Below are positions 1-9,990 of a stretch of 64,000 nt of DNA, in pieces. The notes under the pieces are model-generated. The model ran no database searches. It was given only the letters and a program-made list of their open reading frames with translations, and was not told the DNA's origin. Numbering within the stretch: position 1 is the stretch's first letter; each line of letters starts with the position of its first letter. Origin of the DNA: Botryosphaeria dothidea (lineage: Eukaryota; Ascomycota; Dothideomycetes; Botryosphaeriales; Botryosphaeriaceae). A program made the position numbers and the translations under genes. Location: NCBI GenBank assembly GCA_011503125.2, contig WWBZ02000016.1, positions 496,001-560,000 of the forward strand, read 5' to 3'.

Positions 1-505
1 CCTCTCCCTTCTCTTCCCCGTCGTTGGCTACAAAGCAAACTTGTGGTGGTTCGACCCGGTTGGCGCCGCTCTACTCTCTCTTTTCATCATCTACGACTGG
101 GCCGAGACGTCTATCGAGAACGTCACCCGCCTCACTGGCTCTGCCGCCGATGACCGAGTTCACCGCAAGATGCTGTATTTGGCCTACCGTTTCACACCGG
201 TCGTCTCTGGGCTCAAGAGGGTCACGGCATATCATGCAGGTGATGGCATCTGGGTAGAGATGGATGTGTTGTTGGAGGAGAAGACGCCGCTGAGGAGGGC
301 ACACGATATCGCTGAGACACTGCAGTATTGTTGTGAAGGTGAGTCTTCTTGTACGGTCTTTTGAGAGGGCTGTTTTGTCTCTGGAGCTTATTTGCTGACT
401 TGTCTCTTTCTTCTAGCTTTGGGAGAGGTCGACAGGGCGTTCGTGACCACGGACTATGCGACCCAAGGCCCGTCTGGCCATATCAATGAGAATAGCCAGG
501 GATAG
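1..505 (+). CDS. Cation diffusion facilitator (CDF) metal transporter, C-terminal part
   Basis: This is the 3' end of a gene that starts left of the window. The first exon is open from base 2 to 338 and reads through the end of the membrane domain (LWWFDPVGAALLSLFIIYDW, with the aspartate typical of the last CDF helices) into a cytoplasmic domain with the motif AYHAGDGIWVEMDVLLE, which matches the metal-binding C-terminal fold of CDF proteins. An intron with GTGAGT and TTCTAG (339-416) joins exon 2, which encodes ALGEVDRAFVTTDYATQGP and stops with TAG at 503-505. CDF proteins export Zn, Mn or similar divalent cations from the cytosol into organelles or out of the cell by proton antiport. The metal cannot be told from this fragment because the selective helices are missing. 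Confidence 0.9.
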
Positions 506-1397
506 AATCTCTCCGATGATACGACTAAGATAGACCGTACAGTTTTATCAAAAGCGGAATACATGATTTAAGAAATGTCGTGCACGGATCTTTTCGAATA
601 TGCTTCGAATGAGAGTCCAGGTAGTAAATCTCCTTCACGAAAAGACGATTAACCCCCGCAAAGCCATAGAAAAGTCAAACATCCAGCTTTTGCAATAATT
701 CGAGTGACAGAAATGTTCTGACTTGATATCGCCAAGCTGTATCAATCTTTCAGCCTGCTCGGCGGCGGACGTCCAACCAGAGTTGAATTCTCTGTAGTAT
801 TGATGCGAAGGCAAGTAAATCCTTACTACTCAGGATTCTACTTGATAAGTCAGTGAGAAAGCTCCCAGTAATATATATTTTGGCGTACGGACCCCTTTGT
901 TCATTGCCTCCACCCGTTTGTAGCCCCCACTAGCTCATCCCAACTCCAAATGCTCCCTGGCGTCTTGGCATGTAAGCGTGTCTTCCTAGAGACCAATCGC
1001 ATTAATTCGATCATCAATCTTCGTGGGCCTTAGCTTGCCCCACTATTGTCTAATTTTGGGTGTGCACCGTGTCACGGAGGATTCATTGCTGAAAGAACAA
1101 TTGATTCAAGTTCAGCCGCAGCCTGCTTATGTACCCCTCTTCCTGTCAGCTCCGGGCTGAGGCGAGCTCTTTTTGAAGTTGCTAAAATTCTGCCATCTCT
1201 TCATCTCAACCACCACTCAGTCGACGAAGTTCCCGTCATTACTGATCAACTGACATTCGTTTCCACGTGTGTTGTTCATTGGGTGATTAAACTACATCGA
1301 CGCCTCAGCTCCAAAAACATCAGCTCCGCCTACACTGGCCGGTGTTGCCGACTCTATCTCCATGAACAAATGAGGCCTGGCAGACCAACGAATTTCC
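506..1397. other. Intergenic, no gene seen
   Basis: About 0.9 kb with no frame that I can support. An open frame from 1046 to 1726 on the plus strand overlaps the DUF3176 gene in another frame and has no recognisable content. The stretch holds the 3' end region of the CDF gene and presumably the promoter of the next gene. Confidence 0.6.
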
Positions 1398-2432
1398 GTG
1401 AGGAAGATGTTGGACTTATTCCTGTTCAGGAGTCGCCAAAAATGTCTTCCACTCATCCACGCGGTTTCGGTACAGAACCTCCAAAGACAGAATACTCGCG
1501 CGTACAACAATCCGACGAGACAACAGGAGAAAAAAAGGGCGGGCAGGGCTGCTGCGGGGAAGTTGTTTATGGCCAACGCGCAAAGTACTTCGGTTGCGTC
1601 GAGCCAGACAAAACATCGCACTTTCATGGCGAGGATCTTGAAGGATTCCTGGGTGTGGGAGATACTGGGTGCGCTTCTGAGCATCCTCTGCATGGCTGCC
1701 GTTGTCCTGCTCGGACTGTATATTGATGATTCCTCGCTATCGGAGTGGAAGTTAAACATCACTCCCGGAACCATGATCTCGGCGTTGATAACCCTCGGTA
1801 AGACGTCAATCAAGTGAATGAGGACGGCGACGATGATGCAGAATTCTGGAACTTGGTTCCTAATGCAACAGCAGACAGCCAAGACGGGAGAGAAACCTTA
1901 CCACCGTTCAAGAACAGCACATTCCTGCTCTCGAGATCGGACGACAACTGCCTTGAAGGAATTTCTGGCAAACGTAATCAAAGTCGGCAACCCGGCCATC
2001 ATGATCGGAAATGCATTGGAACACCCCGCCAACATGACTTCGCTTATAATAAACACTACTGATAGCATGACGAAAGCCGTCCGTACCGGCCGCAACGCTA
2101 CGCGTGCCCAGGGCACCATCTGGGATCCGGATACCTATATCGTCGTCCAGTGGCCATGCTTGATCTTACCCATCTTGCTGATCCTCTTCAGTACACTATT
2201 CCTCGTCATCGTTATGCTCTTCACTTCCAAGCGTAACATGCCGCTTTGGAAGTCCGCTCTGCTTCCCTTCACATTCCATGGGCTTGAGCCGGATGACTTG
2301 GGTGAGGGTGAACGGCGCGAGCTTCACACAGGGCAGCTGCAAATGAAGTACGAAATGGAACAAAAGGCCAAAGAAATCAGCGCAAGACTCTGGAGGAATG
2401 AAAATGGAGAGACGAGGCTTACGCAGAGGTGA
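1398..2432 (+). CDS. DUF3176-family membrane protein with large internal deletion
   Basis: The N-terminal part contains the family hallmark WEILGALLSILCMAAVVLLG followed by SEWKLNITPGTMISALITL (first membrane segment and start of the conserved region). The C-terminal part has the family's last membrane segment (VVQWPCLILPILLILFSTLF) followed by MPLWKSALLPFTFHGLE. DUF3176 proteins are usually around 600 residues with several hundred residues between these landmarks; here only some 80 remain. A TGA at 1815-1817 interrupts the frame, but a 81-base intron from GTAAGA (1798) to ACAG (1878) with a CTAAT branch-like box removes it and keeps frame, giving about 317 residues. Start at 1398 is the first ATG; the ATG near 1626 is an alternative. 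The function of the family is unknown. It is either a shortened gene or a decaying one. Confidence 0.6.
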
Positions 2433-2848
2433 TCCAAGCGTATCGTAGGAGCAAAATGCGGAACAGCAGCCCATTCATCTACCAATATTTGAATATCGCG
2501 GCATAGCGGCAGGAAACAAGGACAAAAGCTGTTGTGTGAAGCTTTACCTCACTTGTGATACCTTGCTATTGCCTCTGTTCACGCACAACCAGACCCACCC
2601 GTCACTCTCAATCGCCCGCTTCACTCTGTTGTGCCTATTGTACTTATTGTCTCTATTGTTACTGTCCCTCTCCTTTAAAATCAGACCGTTCCCTCGAACC
2701 CTCCTCCACTCCTCGGCGACCGAACAACACTTTTCCATCCTCCAACACATCTCTGCTCCCCAACCGCTTGCTGTCTGCTGGCTCAGACAACCAACCACCC
2801 AGTCCGCATCCAACCACAACCAACAACCAAACCAACCACCCACCACCC
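2433..2848 (+). promoter_or_regulatory. Probable leader/promoter of the acidic orphan gene
   Basis: The stretch 2570-2848 is strongly pyrimidine-rich and then CA-rich (repeated CAACCA and CCACC units just before the ATG at 2849), which is common for fungal 5' leaders. The coding frame is open upstream to 2555 but lacks protein-like composition there, so I treat it as untranslated. Confidence 0.4.
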
Positions 2849-3343
2849 ATGTCCGCCCTCACCCCCGCCCCCGGCCCCTGGGCAGCAGCCCGCACGCCAC
2901 CCCCCACCGACCCCCGGCCCGGCGCCACCCCGCACAACCCCATCATCATCCCGCCGGACCTCAGCGTCATCATCGTCATCGACCGGGAGTCCACTCCCGC
3001 GACCACGCCCCGTCCGGAGCTCGTCGACCTGCGCTCGGCCGCCCGCAGCCCGAGCATCGTCGACTTGCGCTCGACCACCAGCTCGCGCAAGCGCGTCCGC
3101 GGCGGTGATGGTGGTGGCCGCAGGAAGCGGCGCTGCGTCTCGGCGCCGCCCGCGCTCGAGCGGGTCGGGGACAGGCGGGGGGCTGGCGTCCCAGCGGCGG
3201 CGGTGGCTGACGCGCAGGTGACCGCCGAGGAAGAGGCGCGGGTGCGCAGGCGGTGGGCGCGGTGGGAGGACGCGGAGGCGGCGCGGGAGACGGTGCGGGA
3301 GATGCGGGATCTGGGGTGGGAGGAGGGGGACAGCGATATGGAG

Positions 3344-3381
<38 letters not shown>

Positions 3382-3571
3382 CGACGGGGAGAGCAGCCTG
3401 GAGGGGGGGGAGGGGGACGGGGAGGAAGAGGTGTCGCCGGCGGAGAGGGGGAGGAGGCGGGTGGCGAGGCGGCTGAGGTGGAAGGTCAGGGCGTGGCGGA
3501 GGGGGCTTGGGGAGCCGGAGGATGGGGGCATGCCGGAGACGCCGGGGTCGTGTTTGGAGGGGTGGGCGTGA
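2849..3571 (+). CDS. Hypothetical acidic/arginine-rich protein with poly-aspartate tract
   Basis: I do not recognise this 240-residue protein. The start at 2849 (ACCCATGTCC) was chosen because the upstream part of the frame is leader-like. The N-terminal third is proline-rich and contains NPIIIPPDLSVIIVIDRES and two copies of a VDLRS unit (ELVDLRSAARSPSIVDLRSTTS), then a basic cluster SSRKRVRGG...RRKRR that could be a nuclear localisation signal. The middle is Arg/Glu-rich and probably helical; it is followed by EGDSDMEDDDDD, a poly-Asp run encoded by a pure GAC repeat, and a second Arg-rich block. Composition suggests a disordered nuclear protein. There is no domain to assign a role. Antisense frames of similar length exist here because of the GC-rich repeat, so coding is probable but not certain. 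Confidence 0.5.
3344..3379 (+). repeat. (GAC)n trinucleotide repeat
   Basis: Twelve uninterrupted GAC units encode the poly-Asp run of the hypothetical acidic protein. Such a repeat is expected to vary in length between strains. Confidence 0.9.
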
Positions 3572-3925
3572 GGGTGAGGGAGAGGGACTGGTGGGTTGGG
3601 GACGAGCGGCTTGTTTGGGATGTTGAGGGGGGTTGGAGAAGAGCTTCTTGTTTTTGTTCTTTTTGATGGACTGCATCGAGCCAGCCGCTGCTGTCAGGCG
3701 CACGGCTCACGAATCGAGACTGGCCTGAGGGCATGTTTGACTCCGACACTACTTGGATCACTACGGTGAACTTGGGTTGCTGTGAAAGTTTCATTTGTTA
3801 TCCAAGATTACCTGATCCGCTTGAGCTCACTTCTTTCAAGTTCAAGGGTCTCTCTACTCATGCCTCCAGGGATAAGGGCGTTGGTTTGCCTCGTTCAGAT
3901 CTAGGGTGCTCCAAGTCAGCACTAA
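3572..3925. other. Intergenic between convergent genes, nothing seen
   Basis: Contains the 3' ends of the acidic orphan gene and of the SurE-type gene. No further gene or motif was recognised. Confidence 0.5.
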
Positions 3926-5136
3926 TTATCCTGAGCACTGTATAGGCTGTGATCTTGACTTACGGATACTTCTCTTCTTCAGTCCGGTCTCCTTTTGCAC
4001 CAGAGGGGTGAGCTTGCTTTGCACGCTGCTAAAGTTCTTGCCAATCGGCGCATCATAATCAACCGTGAACACGCTGACTGCGCTGCGGCAGCCGCTCTCG
4101 ATGACCTCGGTCTCGCCAGGAAGACTGCAATCGCCATTGATGCAGATGTTGACGCCCGGGCCAACGATATCACCGTACCGGAACAGCTTGGTTGTCGCGT
4201 TATACACGGCGATGTCGCTCAGGGCACCGCCGGTGAGACGGCTGAGGATGAAGGGGGGTTCAACACAAGAGTCGTTGGTGAAGGAGGTGATCGTGGGGAA
4301 GTTGACGCTATTGAGGGAAAAGTCAGCAAATTTCTCTTTCGTCGTTCGGTCTCTTCGTTTTATCCATATTGAGGGATTCAAGGCCACGTACTTGATGCCA
4401 TATCCCACCGGCAGGATCCTCTCGCCCGTCGGGGTTGCGCTGATCAGCTGCTGGACCAGCTTCACCGTCAACTCCGCATTGATTGTCGCCGGATCCGGAT
4501 ACCCGCTCGCCGTCGTCTCGTTGATCCACTCGTAACTCCTCTGGCCGCCCGTGCTCGCCGCCGAAAAAGCAATGGCCGGCACTCCTCTCGATACGGCCGC
4601 ATACGTGGCGCCCATCGTTCCGGAGAGCGTGTAAAGGAAAGGCCCCAGGTTTTGTCCGACGTTGGGGCCGGAGACGAGGAGATCAGGAGCAGAGACGTTG
4701 GGCCAGATGCGCGGCATGACAAAGTCCAGGTTGACGAAGGTGCATGCAGCAGGCGTGCCGTTGTAGTACCAGATGTGGTCGTCGAGCGGGTCGTGGCCGA
4801 GTGCGGGGGCGCCGGCGAGGACGGAGTTGAATTCACCGTTCATAGTCAGGTTTGCTTCGGTGGAGAAGACGGCCCTGGGGACGAGTATTTTAGCATGATT
4901 TCCATGTTGGAGATGGGCAGGGTTTGAGAAGCGCTTACTCTGCCTCCCTGGCCGGAGTTGTCCACGACGGGGGCTACCATGAGGACGTCGTGGCCAGCTT
5001 CCTTAAGAAGTCTGTACGTCTCACGTATATTTGCGCTGGCCCAACCGTCGTCATTGTTGAGCAGAATGTTCAAAGCCTGTGAAGATTGCGAGCAGAACAG
5101 CGCTGCAAAAGCAGCGGAAGCGAAGGACAAACGCAT
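3926..5136 (-). CDS. SurE-family 5'/3'-nucleotidase (acid phosphatase), frame clash at intron 1
   Basis: Exon 1 (5136-4939) begins with a signal peptide (MRLSFASAAFAALFCSQSSQA) and the SurE signature LNILLNNDDGWASANIR with the metal-binding Asp pair, then VAPVVDNSGQGGR. Exon 2 (4874-4392) carries AVFSTEANLTMNGEF, WYYNGTPAACTFVNLDF, DLLVSGPNVGQNLGPF and SGTMGATYAAVSRGVPAIAFS, all typical of secreted fungal SurE proteins that remove phosphate from nucleotides or other monoesters. Exon 3 (4307-3926) restores GYGINVNFPTITSF across an 84-base intron. The first GT-AG pair (GTAAGC at 4938, CAG at 4875) leaves one base too many: exon lengths 198+483+382 are not divisible by three, although the protein reads on perfectly if one G is skipped. 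So the gene is either splice-unusual or frameshifted. A GTAAGT close to the stop may be a further donor. Confidence 0.8.
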
Positions 5137-5237
5137 TCTGGGCCAGAACAAGAAGGGAAACGACGGCAATTGGATTGGATTACGGAGCGGCGGAGGGCGG
5201 AGAGGAAGGCGGGCACGGCAGAAACGAGAAGGCCGAT

Positions 5238-5244
5238 AATTTAT
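5238..5244 (-). promoter_or_regulatory. TATA-like box upstream of the SurE-type gene
   Basis: On the minus strand the sequence GCTATAAATTATCGG lies about 100 bases before the chosen ATG at 5136, a normal position for a TATA element. No experimental support. Confidence 0.4.
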
Positions 5245-6042
5245 AGCTTCAGGCTTAGGAGATGCGGTCGCCGGATGTCATCCTTGCCAGGACGGGAGAG
5301 AGCGGCAGGGACGGAATGTCGACACAGCTGAGCCAATGGGGATGCCGACCACGAGCTTAAGCATGCTGGCAGTTCTGCTCGTCGCGACGGTCAATGCATG
5401 AAACGAAAATGTTTCTGCGGCGTAGATAGGCTTGCGGGCATTGCAGCGAAATCCAGGTACGCGCGGCGAACGACCTCCCTTTTTGGGCAGTGGTGCGCGG
5501 AAGCAGAGTCAACGATCGCTGCAGGGGCGTGCGAGATAGGCTGGCAAAGCTGCGGAGAAGACGAAGAGACCGGAGGCTGAAGGATGCGGTGTCGGCGGCT
5601 TCCGACTATCAGTCTGGCAGCCATTATCGGTCTACTGGAAGCGTAGTTTCTTGGCCAGGTGGAACTGAGAGCTGCATTACACAAGTCCAGAGCGGAATGC
5701 TAGTGTGCGAGGTGAAGCGGCTCGCGTCGATCGCATTGCCGAAATCGGCCTTGGCGTTGCACGTGTATGCCTGCCCGCCCAGCTGGTGATGCGCTGAACA
5801 CAAGGTCTATGGGGAGTCGAAGCATTCGTCCGGATGGCTTTGTCCTGAAGGATTTAATACACGTGCGTGCGGACGGATGCTTCTACTCCCTATAAAAGAT
5901 GTGTTTGGCGAAGGCCGTGGAAGCAGCTGAAGGACGTATCATAAGGAGCTCGAAGCAGTTCTTAGCTCATCAATGTCGTGAATGCCCTGAACAATCTATG
6001 CTTTCGTCATGAGTTGCGAGACTGCATCCACCAACCTCAGGC
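5245..6042. other. Intergenic, no gene seen
   Basis: Short open frames on both strands (for example 5391-5684 minus and 5490-5789 plus) have no protein-like features. A TATAAAA at 5891-5897 on the plus strand has no recognisable gene after it; the next gene relic lies on the opposite strand. Confidence 0.5.
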
Positions 6043-8241
6043 CTACTCCAGAACCACAACCCCCCACCTCGGCTCAGCCCTCACCCACCTCTTCAGCAGC
6101 ACTTCCCCGATCCCGGCCCTCCTGAATACGCCCTTCTCCTCCCGACTCTCCACCACCATCATCACGTAGAGCACCACAGATTCTTTTGGCCTCTCCCCCG
6201 TAGAGTCTTGACCGAACCATTCACCTTCCCCGTCCGGCCCCCGGGTCGTCGTCTCCTCCACGCCACCTGCATCCTTCCCCACGATGCCCAGGTCGAACCA
6301 TTTCTCGAATTCGTTATGACCGAGATCCTCGAAGACCGAAAAATTGAAGACCGAAAGAGCGAAGAAAGGGAGTTGGATCACGCCGTCACTAAATGAGTTT
6401 TGAGAATCATGGTCGCGGAGCGCACGCCACGTTTCGGGAGGGCAGGCAGATGGTGCCGATGGGTCTGGTAGAGGAAGAATGATGGATGGTGTGAATGTCA
6501 CTACTCTCAGGCAGTGAATGCCGTGCTGTAGGAAGCGTTGTCGTCTTTGGAGACGCGGAGATAGCCAGCTGGAGCGCTTGCGTGTAACCGAGGAGGCGTC
6601 GACCTAGTCCGGTTGAGGAGGCGAGGGCAACATGGCGGGCTGAGAAGTATGACATATACTCCGGTGACATATAGGGTCGTTTGCAGATGGCAACATCTTC
6701 AGAAGTGCCTTGATGCGAGAAAGAATTGGCAGATGGTCGTTCCGATGGATCGCAGCCGCGGCTTTCAAACCAGAACTCCTCGTACGTAAGCCAACGGTCC
6801 GGGAATAATGTATCGACATAGAAGTCGTGCCAAGTTCTCTTTGCCTGTTCATTGCCTTTGCCATCATAATCTTTATGATGTCTGGTCGGTAGTGGAATGG
6901 GGCACGGCTTAGTAGTAGGCATGCATCCTGCATCCCATGCCAAGACAGCAATCCTACAATCGCCAGAAGACTGCTCATTATAATCGCGACTCACAGCGAG
7001 GATCGGCTCAGGATTTCCGTTTTTGTTGACGAACGCCCGAGATGCGACCACCGTGAAGTCGTAGCTCAGCCGGTGGCATTTCCCACAACTGCTCGGAGCT
7101 GACGCCCAGGACCAACTGGGGAAATTATTGCATACCCTCCAGGTATAGTCTAGGCTAAGTTCTTTATAACAATTCCCTTCCCAAATGAGAGCAAGGTCAA
7201 AATGTCGAAGAGGGAGGCCGAAGAGATGATCCTCGCCATACATGGCATGAAGAATCCCAGAGAAGGCGCGAACTCTGTCAGAACTGTACGTAAGAATCCG
7301 ACTGCTGAATTCCAGTTGAGCTGAAAGATAAGAAGGCAGCATAAGGCTGCATCGAGCTTGAGCGAGGGAAGGCCTATCTTTGTACATGGATGTCTCACTG
7401 AAGGATCTGGTCTCGAACGGAGGGAGTTGTGTTTCCGCCCAGCTACCTTCACCAGGCAGATTGCTGATGGCTACGGTTTGCTCGTTTGTGAAGTACAGTA
7501 GCCGCAAAGAAAGCAATGCTTCCTGGAACGTCCAGCCCCGCTGCTTCCACGGCGAAGATTCGAGATCTCTGTTGAAGCAAAGCTCTGGGTCGTCCCAAAA
7601 CTCAAGCCCTTGTATGCTTAGCAATTTTTGCGGCCTTCGTTGCCGGCTCGACACCCCAGGCAGCCCGTCTTCTGCACTCTCTCCATTGAGTGCGACAAAT
7701 GTGATTATGGCGTTCTAGTAGACGACGTCCATGTCTTCGATATGAATAAGCTTGTTTGCGTCGTCATCCTGAGTAATGCAAAGCCGGTCAATCCAGAGAT
7801 AAGGTATCCCGAGGCGTGCACAAGCCATCATGGCATCTTTGAAAGTTAAAGGTACATCTGAGACAAGCAAGCTCCCCGGTTCCTCGAGCATTGAGATATT
7901 GTTGGTTTGTCAATTCGAAAACAGGCTTGCCCGAAGGAGTGCCCCAGAGATAACTGAGAGCAGCGTAATCCGCATCCACTGGTGCCTTTGTGACCCGTGA
8001 GGTGTTGACATCTATGAGCGTTAGGCCGTGAGATCGCTGAAGCCCGGGGTTTGCATTGCTAGCATTCTGGCTTCGGCACGAGAATATCTTCCCTGAAGTA
8101 CGTGATATCAAGCCATTCAGATTCGACACCCATTTTCGCGGGCCTTTGGAATCTTCGATCACTTGGTTCCAACGTCAGGCGTAGGTTTCCAGATGCATTC
8201 TGTTGGGAGGACCAGGGTCTGATCGAACCAAGGGTCAACAC
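6043..8241 (-). pseudogene. HET-domain (heterokaryon incompatibility) gene, multiply broken
   Basis: Read on the minus strand, fragments in different frames line up in the order of a HET protein: EWLDITYFREDIL (frame at 8241-8059), LTLIDVNTSRVTK...YAALSYLWGTP (frame at 8162-7788), then after a shift near 7910-7920 VPLTFKDAMMACARLGIPYL, WIDRLCITQDDDANKL and IHIEDMDVVY. A TAG at 7715-7717 follows directly, where the family has a residue before NAIITFVALNG; the frame then continues as GLPGVSSRQR, WTFQEALLSLRLLYFT and SDRVRAFSGILHAMYG to about 6560. Another shift near 6500-6560 leads to a frame ending REEKGVFRRAGIGEVLLKRW at 6043, a typical HET protein end. At least three frameshifts and one nonsense codon mean it cannot encode a full product. 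The stop could come from CAG by C-to-T change. Intact HET proteins trigger non-self recognition cell death. Confidence 0.85.
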
Positions 8242-8300
8242 CGAAAATTTGTTATATAGCTACTATATAAGAGGGACCGGGTCACCTACCCTCCTCCTCC

Positions 8301-8939
8301 TCATGCCAATCTACAATGAACTTCACTCCCTATATAAACAACTCGTTTATACAACACATTCGTGTTCCAATTCACAACTTTGGCAATCGAGTTGCAAAAA
8401 CCGCATGCTGTCGCTCGCAATTCGAGGCTATCGAAGTCTCGAATTGGTATTTCAAGGCCTTGCATGAATAGAAGCAGGGAAATTTCCTCGTCCGGATGCC
8501 AGCAAAACAAGGCGTGATAATGCCGCATATGTTGGCACGAAGGGCAAAGAGCGGACTCATCCGAGCAATCCTGGGTGTAAGTGGCGACTTGACACGCGGG
8601 AATTTTGCATGGCTTGTGGAGGCCAGAAAGAACGTACTGTCTTATTTTTCTGTGTTTAGTTAGGACGAAACGTCCGGGAAGATGGTAGTCTTCGCAGAAA
8701 CGGCATGATTCCACGGTTTCCATAGCATGTCTGAGTTCTGGATCTGCCGACTCAAGTTCTCTTATGCGCTTTACAGCGCACGCCTCGGAGTTGACCAGTG
8801 ATTCGTTCCAAGGTTCAAGCAGTTGGATGTGTTCCGGAGTTTGCGGCGCATTCACAATTTCCAGTGATCCTGCGCCTGTGGGTTCTTGGTATGCTTGCTC
8901 AGTTTCTGGGTCCTCTGGTTGTGCTGTTGTGCTCGCCAT
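8301..8939 (-). pseudogene. Probable 5' part of the broken HET-domain gene (Cys-rich N-terminus)
   Basis: This 212-residue frame lies just upstream of the HET fragments on the same strand. It starts at 8939 (MASTTAQPEDPETE) and includes SCRFCEDYHLPGRFV, SALCPSCQHMRHYHALFCWH and ATACGFCNSIAKVVNWNT. Paired CxxC motifs separated by an acidic or hydrophobic spacer are a common N-terminal module in HET proteins (a CxxC, then a later CxxC, before the HET domain). The frame stops with TGA at 8301 and the HET frames begin some 60 bases later, so an intron or a further lesion would be needed to join them. It could instead be a separate small gene. I infer that it belongs to the HET gene from order, strand and composition only. 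Confidence 0.5.
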
Positions 8940-9407
8940 CCTTGCTAAAGCGAAGACTGTCAGAAAATGATCACCAGACGTTATATTTTGCTGAAGTTTT
9001 CAGGTTCTTTAGATGAAAATGGACGGAGCCTTGCTGATAGAATATTGGGAGAGATGTAGCCTTACCGCTGCAGGTCGGCAGGCAACAACCCCCCACCAAC
9101 GCCAAGCGAAATCCACGTCGCACAAAGCTACACAAGCTGAGTAAGAAAGCCGAGAAGGCTGTCAATATGGCCACAGGTCTATAGCTTTGGTAAATGCACC
9201 CTGTAGCACCGCATTTACAAGTCAGCGTTACGATGCAATCAGGTTGGTCTCACGAACATCAATCCGCGCTTGTCTGTACCTCACATATCACGAAAGGGGA
9301 AATCTAGGATAAATTTTCGAGGAGTAAGCTCTGATCACCCGCCGCATCATTCTGCACCTGTGCTGCGTGAATACTTCCCAAAGTGGCAGTCTTCTGGCAC
9401 CTTAAAT
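8940..9407. other. Between the HET relic and the kinase relic, nothing seen
   Basis: No N-terminal kinase lobe could be found here on the plus strand, although the second copy at 26.7-27.7 kb has one. No other feature was recognised. Confidence 0.5.
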
Positions 9408-9990
9408 GCAGTCACAGAAGAACCGAAAACACGTTCGACCTTGGAATTCGCGTACTGCCATTGCGGCATCCGCACTCCCGACGCTGAACCTCCCTCGTGG
9501 GACCTCATCCTCCAAAGAGACATGAAGCTCGACAATGTCTTTCTGCGTGGTGACCCAAACGCACCCGGCGGTATAGTTGCTGTCCTTGGAGATTTCGGTA
9601 AGTGTACTCACCTTCCCAGTCCATTCACTTGTCCCTCCGCCCCTCTCAATAGAAGCCCCAGCTCGCTTCTCATAAACAGGCTGGTCCGTCAATGCCGCAA
9701 CCGCCACAACCGGCCCCCGCGGCCCTGGAGATCCGAGATGGGTAGCCCCAGAGACGCCTCGCATGACGCCCAAAAGCGACGTCCGGGGGCTGGCCTTGAT
9801 CGTTGCTTGCATGTGTGGGTTGAAGCTGCTCCCTCGGCAATTGAACGACATTCCATGCCCCCGTGGTTGGCGGGTTCCGCAGGAGTACGAGGAGCGCTTG
9901 AACGCCCTCGTAGAGATGGCTGGGGAGCCATTCCCGCGTCGGAGGGCCAATAGTCGGCAGTTGTTCAAGGAGCTGTTGAGAGAATGGTAA
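9408..9990 (+). pseudogene. Protein kinase fragment (catalytic loop to C-terminus), 5' truncated
   Basis: Exon 1 is open up to 9597 and encodes FAYCHCGIRTPDAEPPSW, ILQRDMKLDNVFL and GGIVAVLGDF. An intron with GTAAGT (9598) and AACAG (9679) splits the glycine codon of DFG. Exon 2 (9680-9990) encodes GWSVNAATATTG, GDPRWVAPETPRMTPKSDV (the APE motif and the conserved Asp of subdomain IX), RGLALIVACMCG and a normal C-lobe end with FPRRRANSRQLFKELLREW. The catalytic HRD is QRD, which would weaken phosphate transfer. There is no in-frame ATG before the catalytic loop and no ATP-binding lobe upstream, so I treat it as a truncated relic of a NIMA/NEK-like fungal kinase. It is homologous to the relic at 26705-27740. 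The C-lobe itself shows no stop or frameshift. Confidence 0.75.

Noticed and set aside
2659..3703. Long minus-strand frames opposite the acidic orphan gene
   Set aside because: They consist of Ser, Pro, Arg or Val repeats dictated by the GC-rich trinucleotide repeat and have no conserved motif; the plus-strand frame has a better start and composition.
6407..7654. Intact 415-residue HET protein on the minus strand
   Set aside because: The frame has no ATG at the HET domain start, follows directly on a TAG inside a conserved block, and its C-terminal 60 residues are out of the family frame; it is part of a pseudogene.
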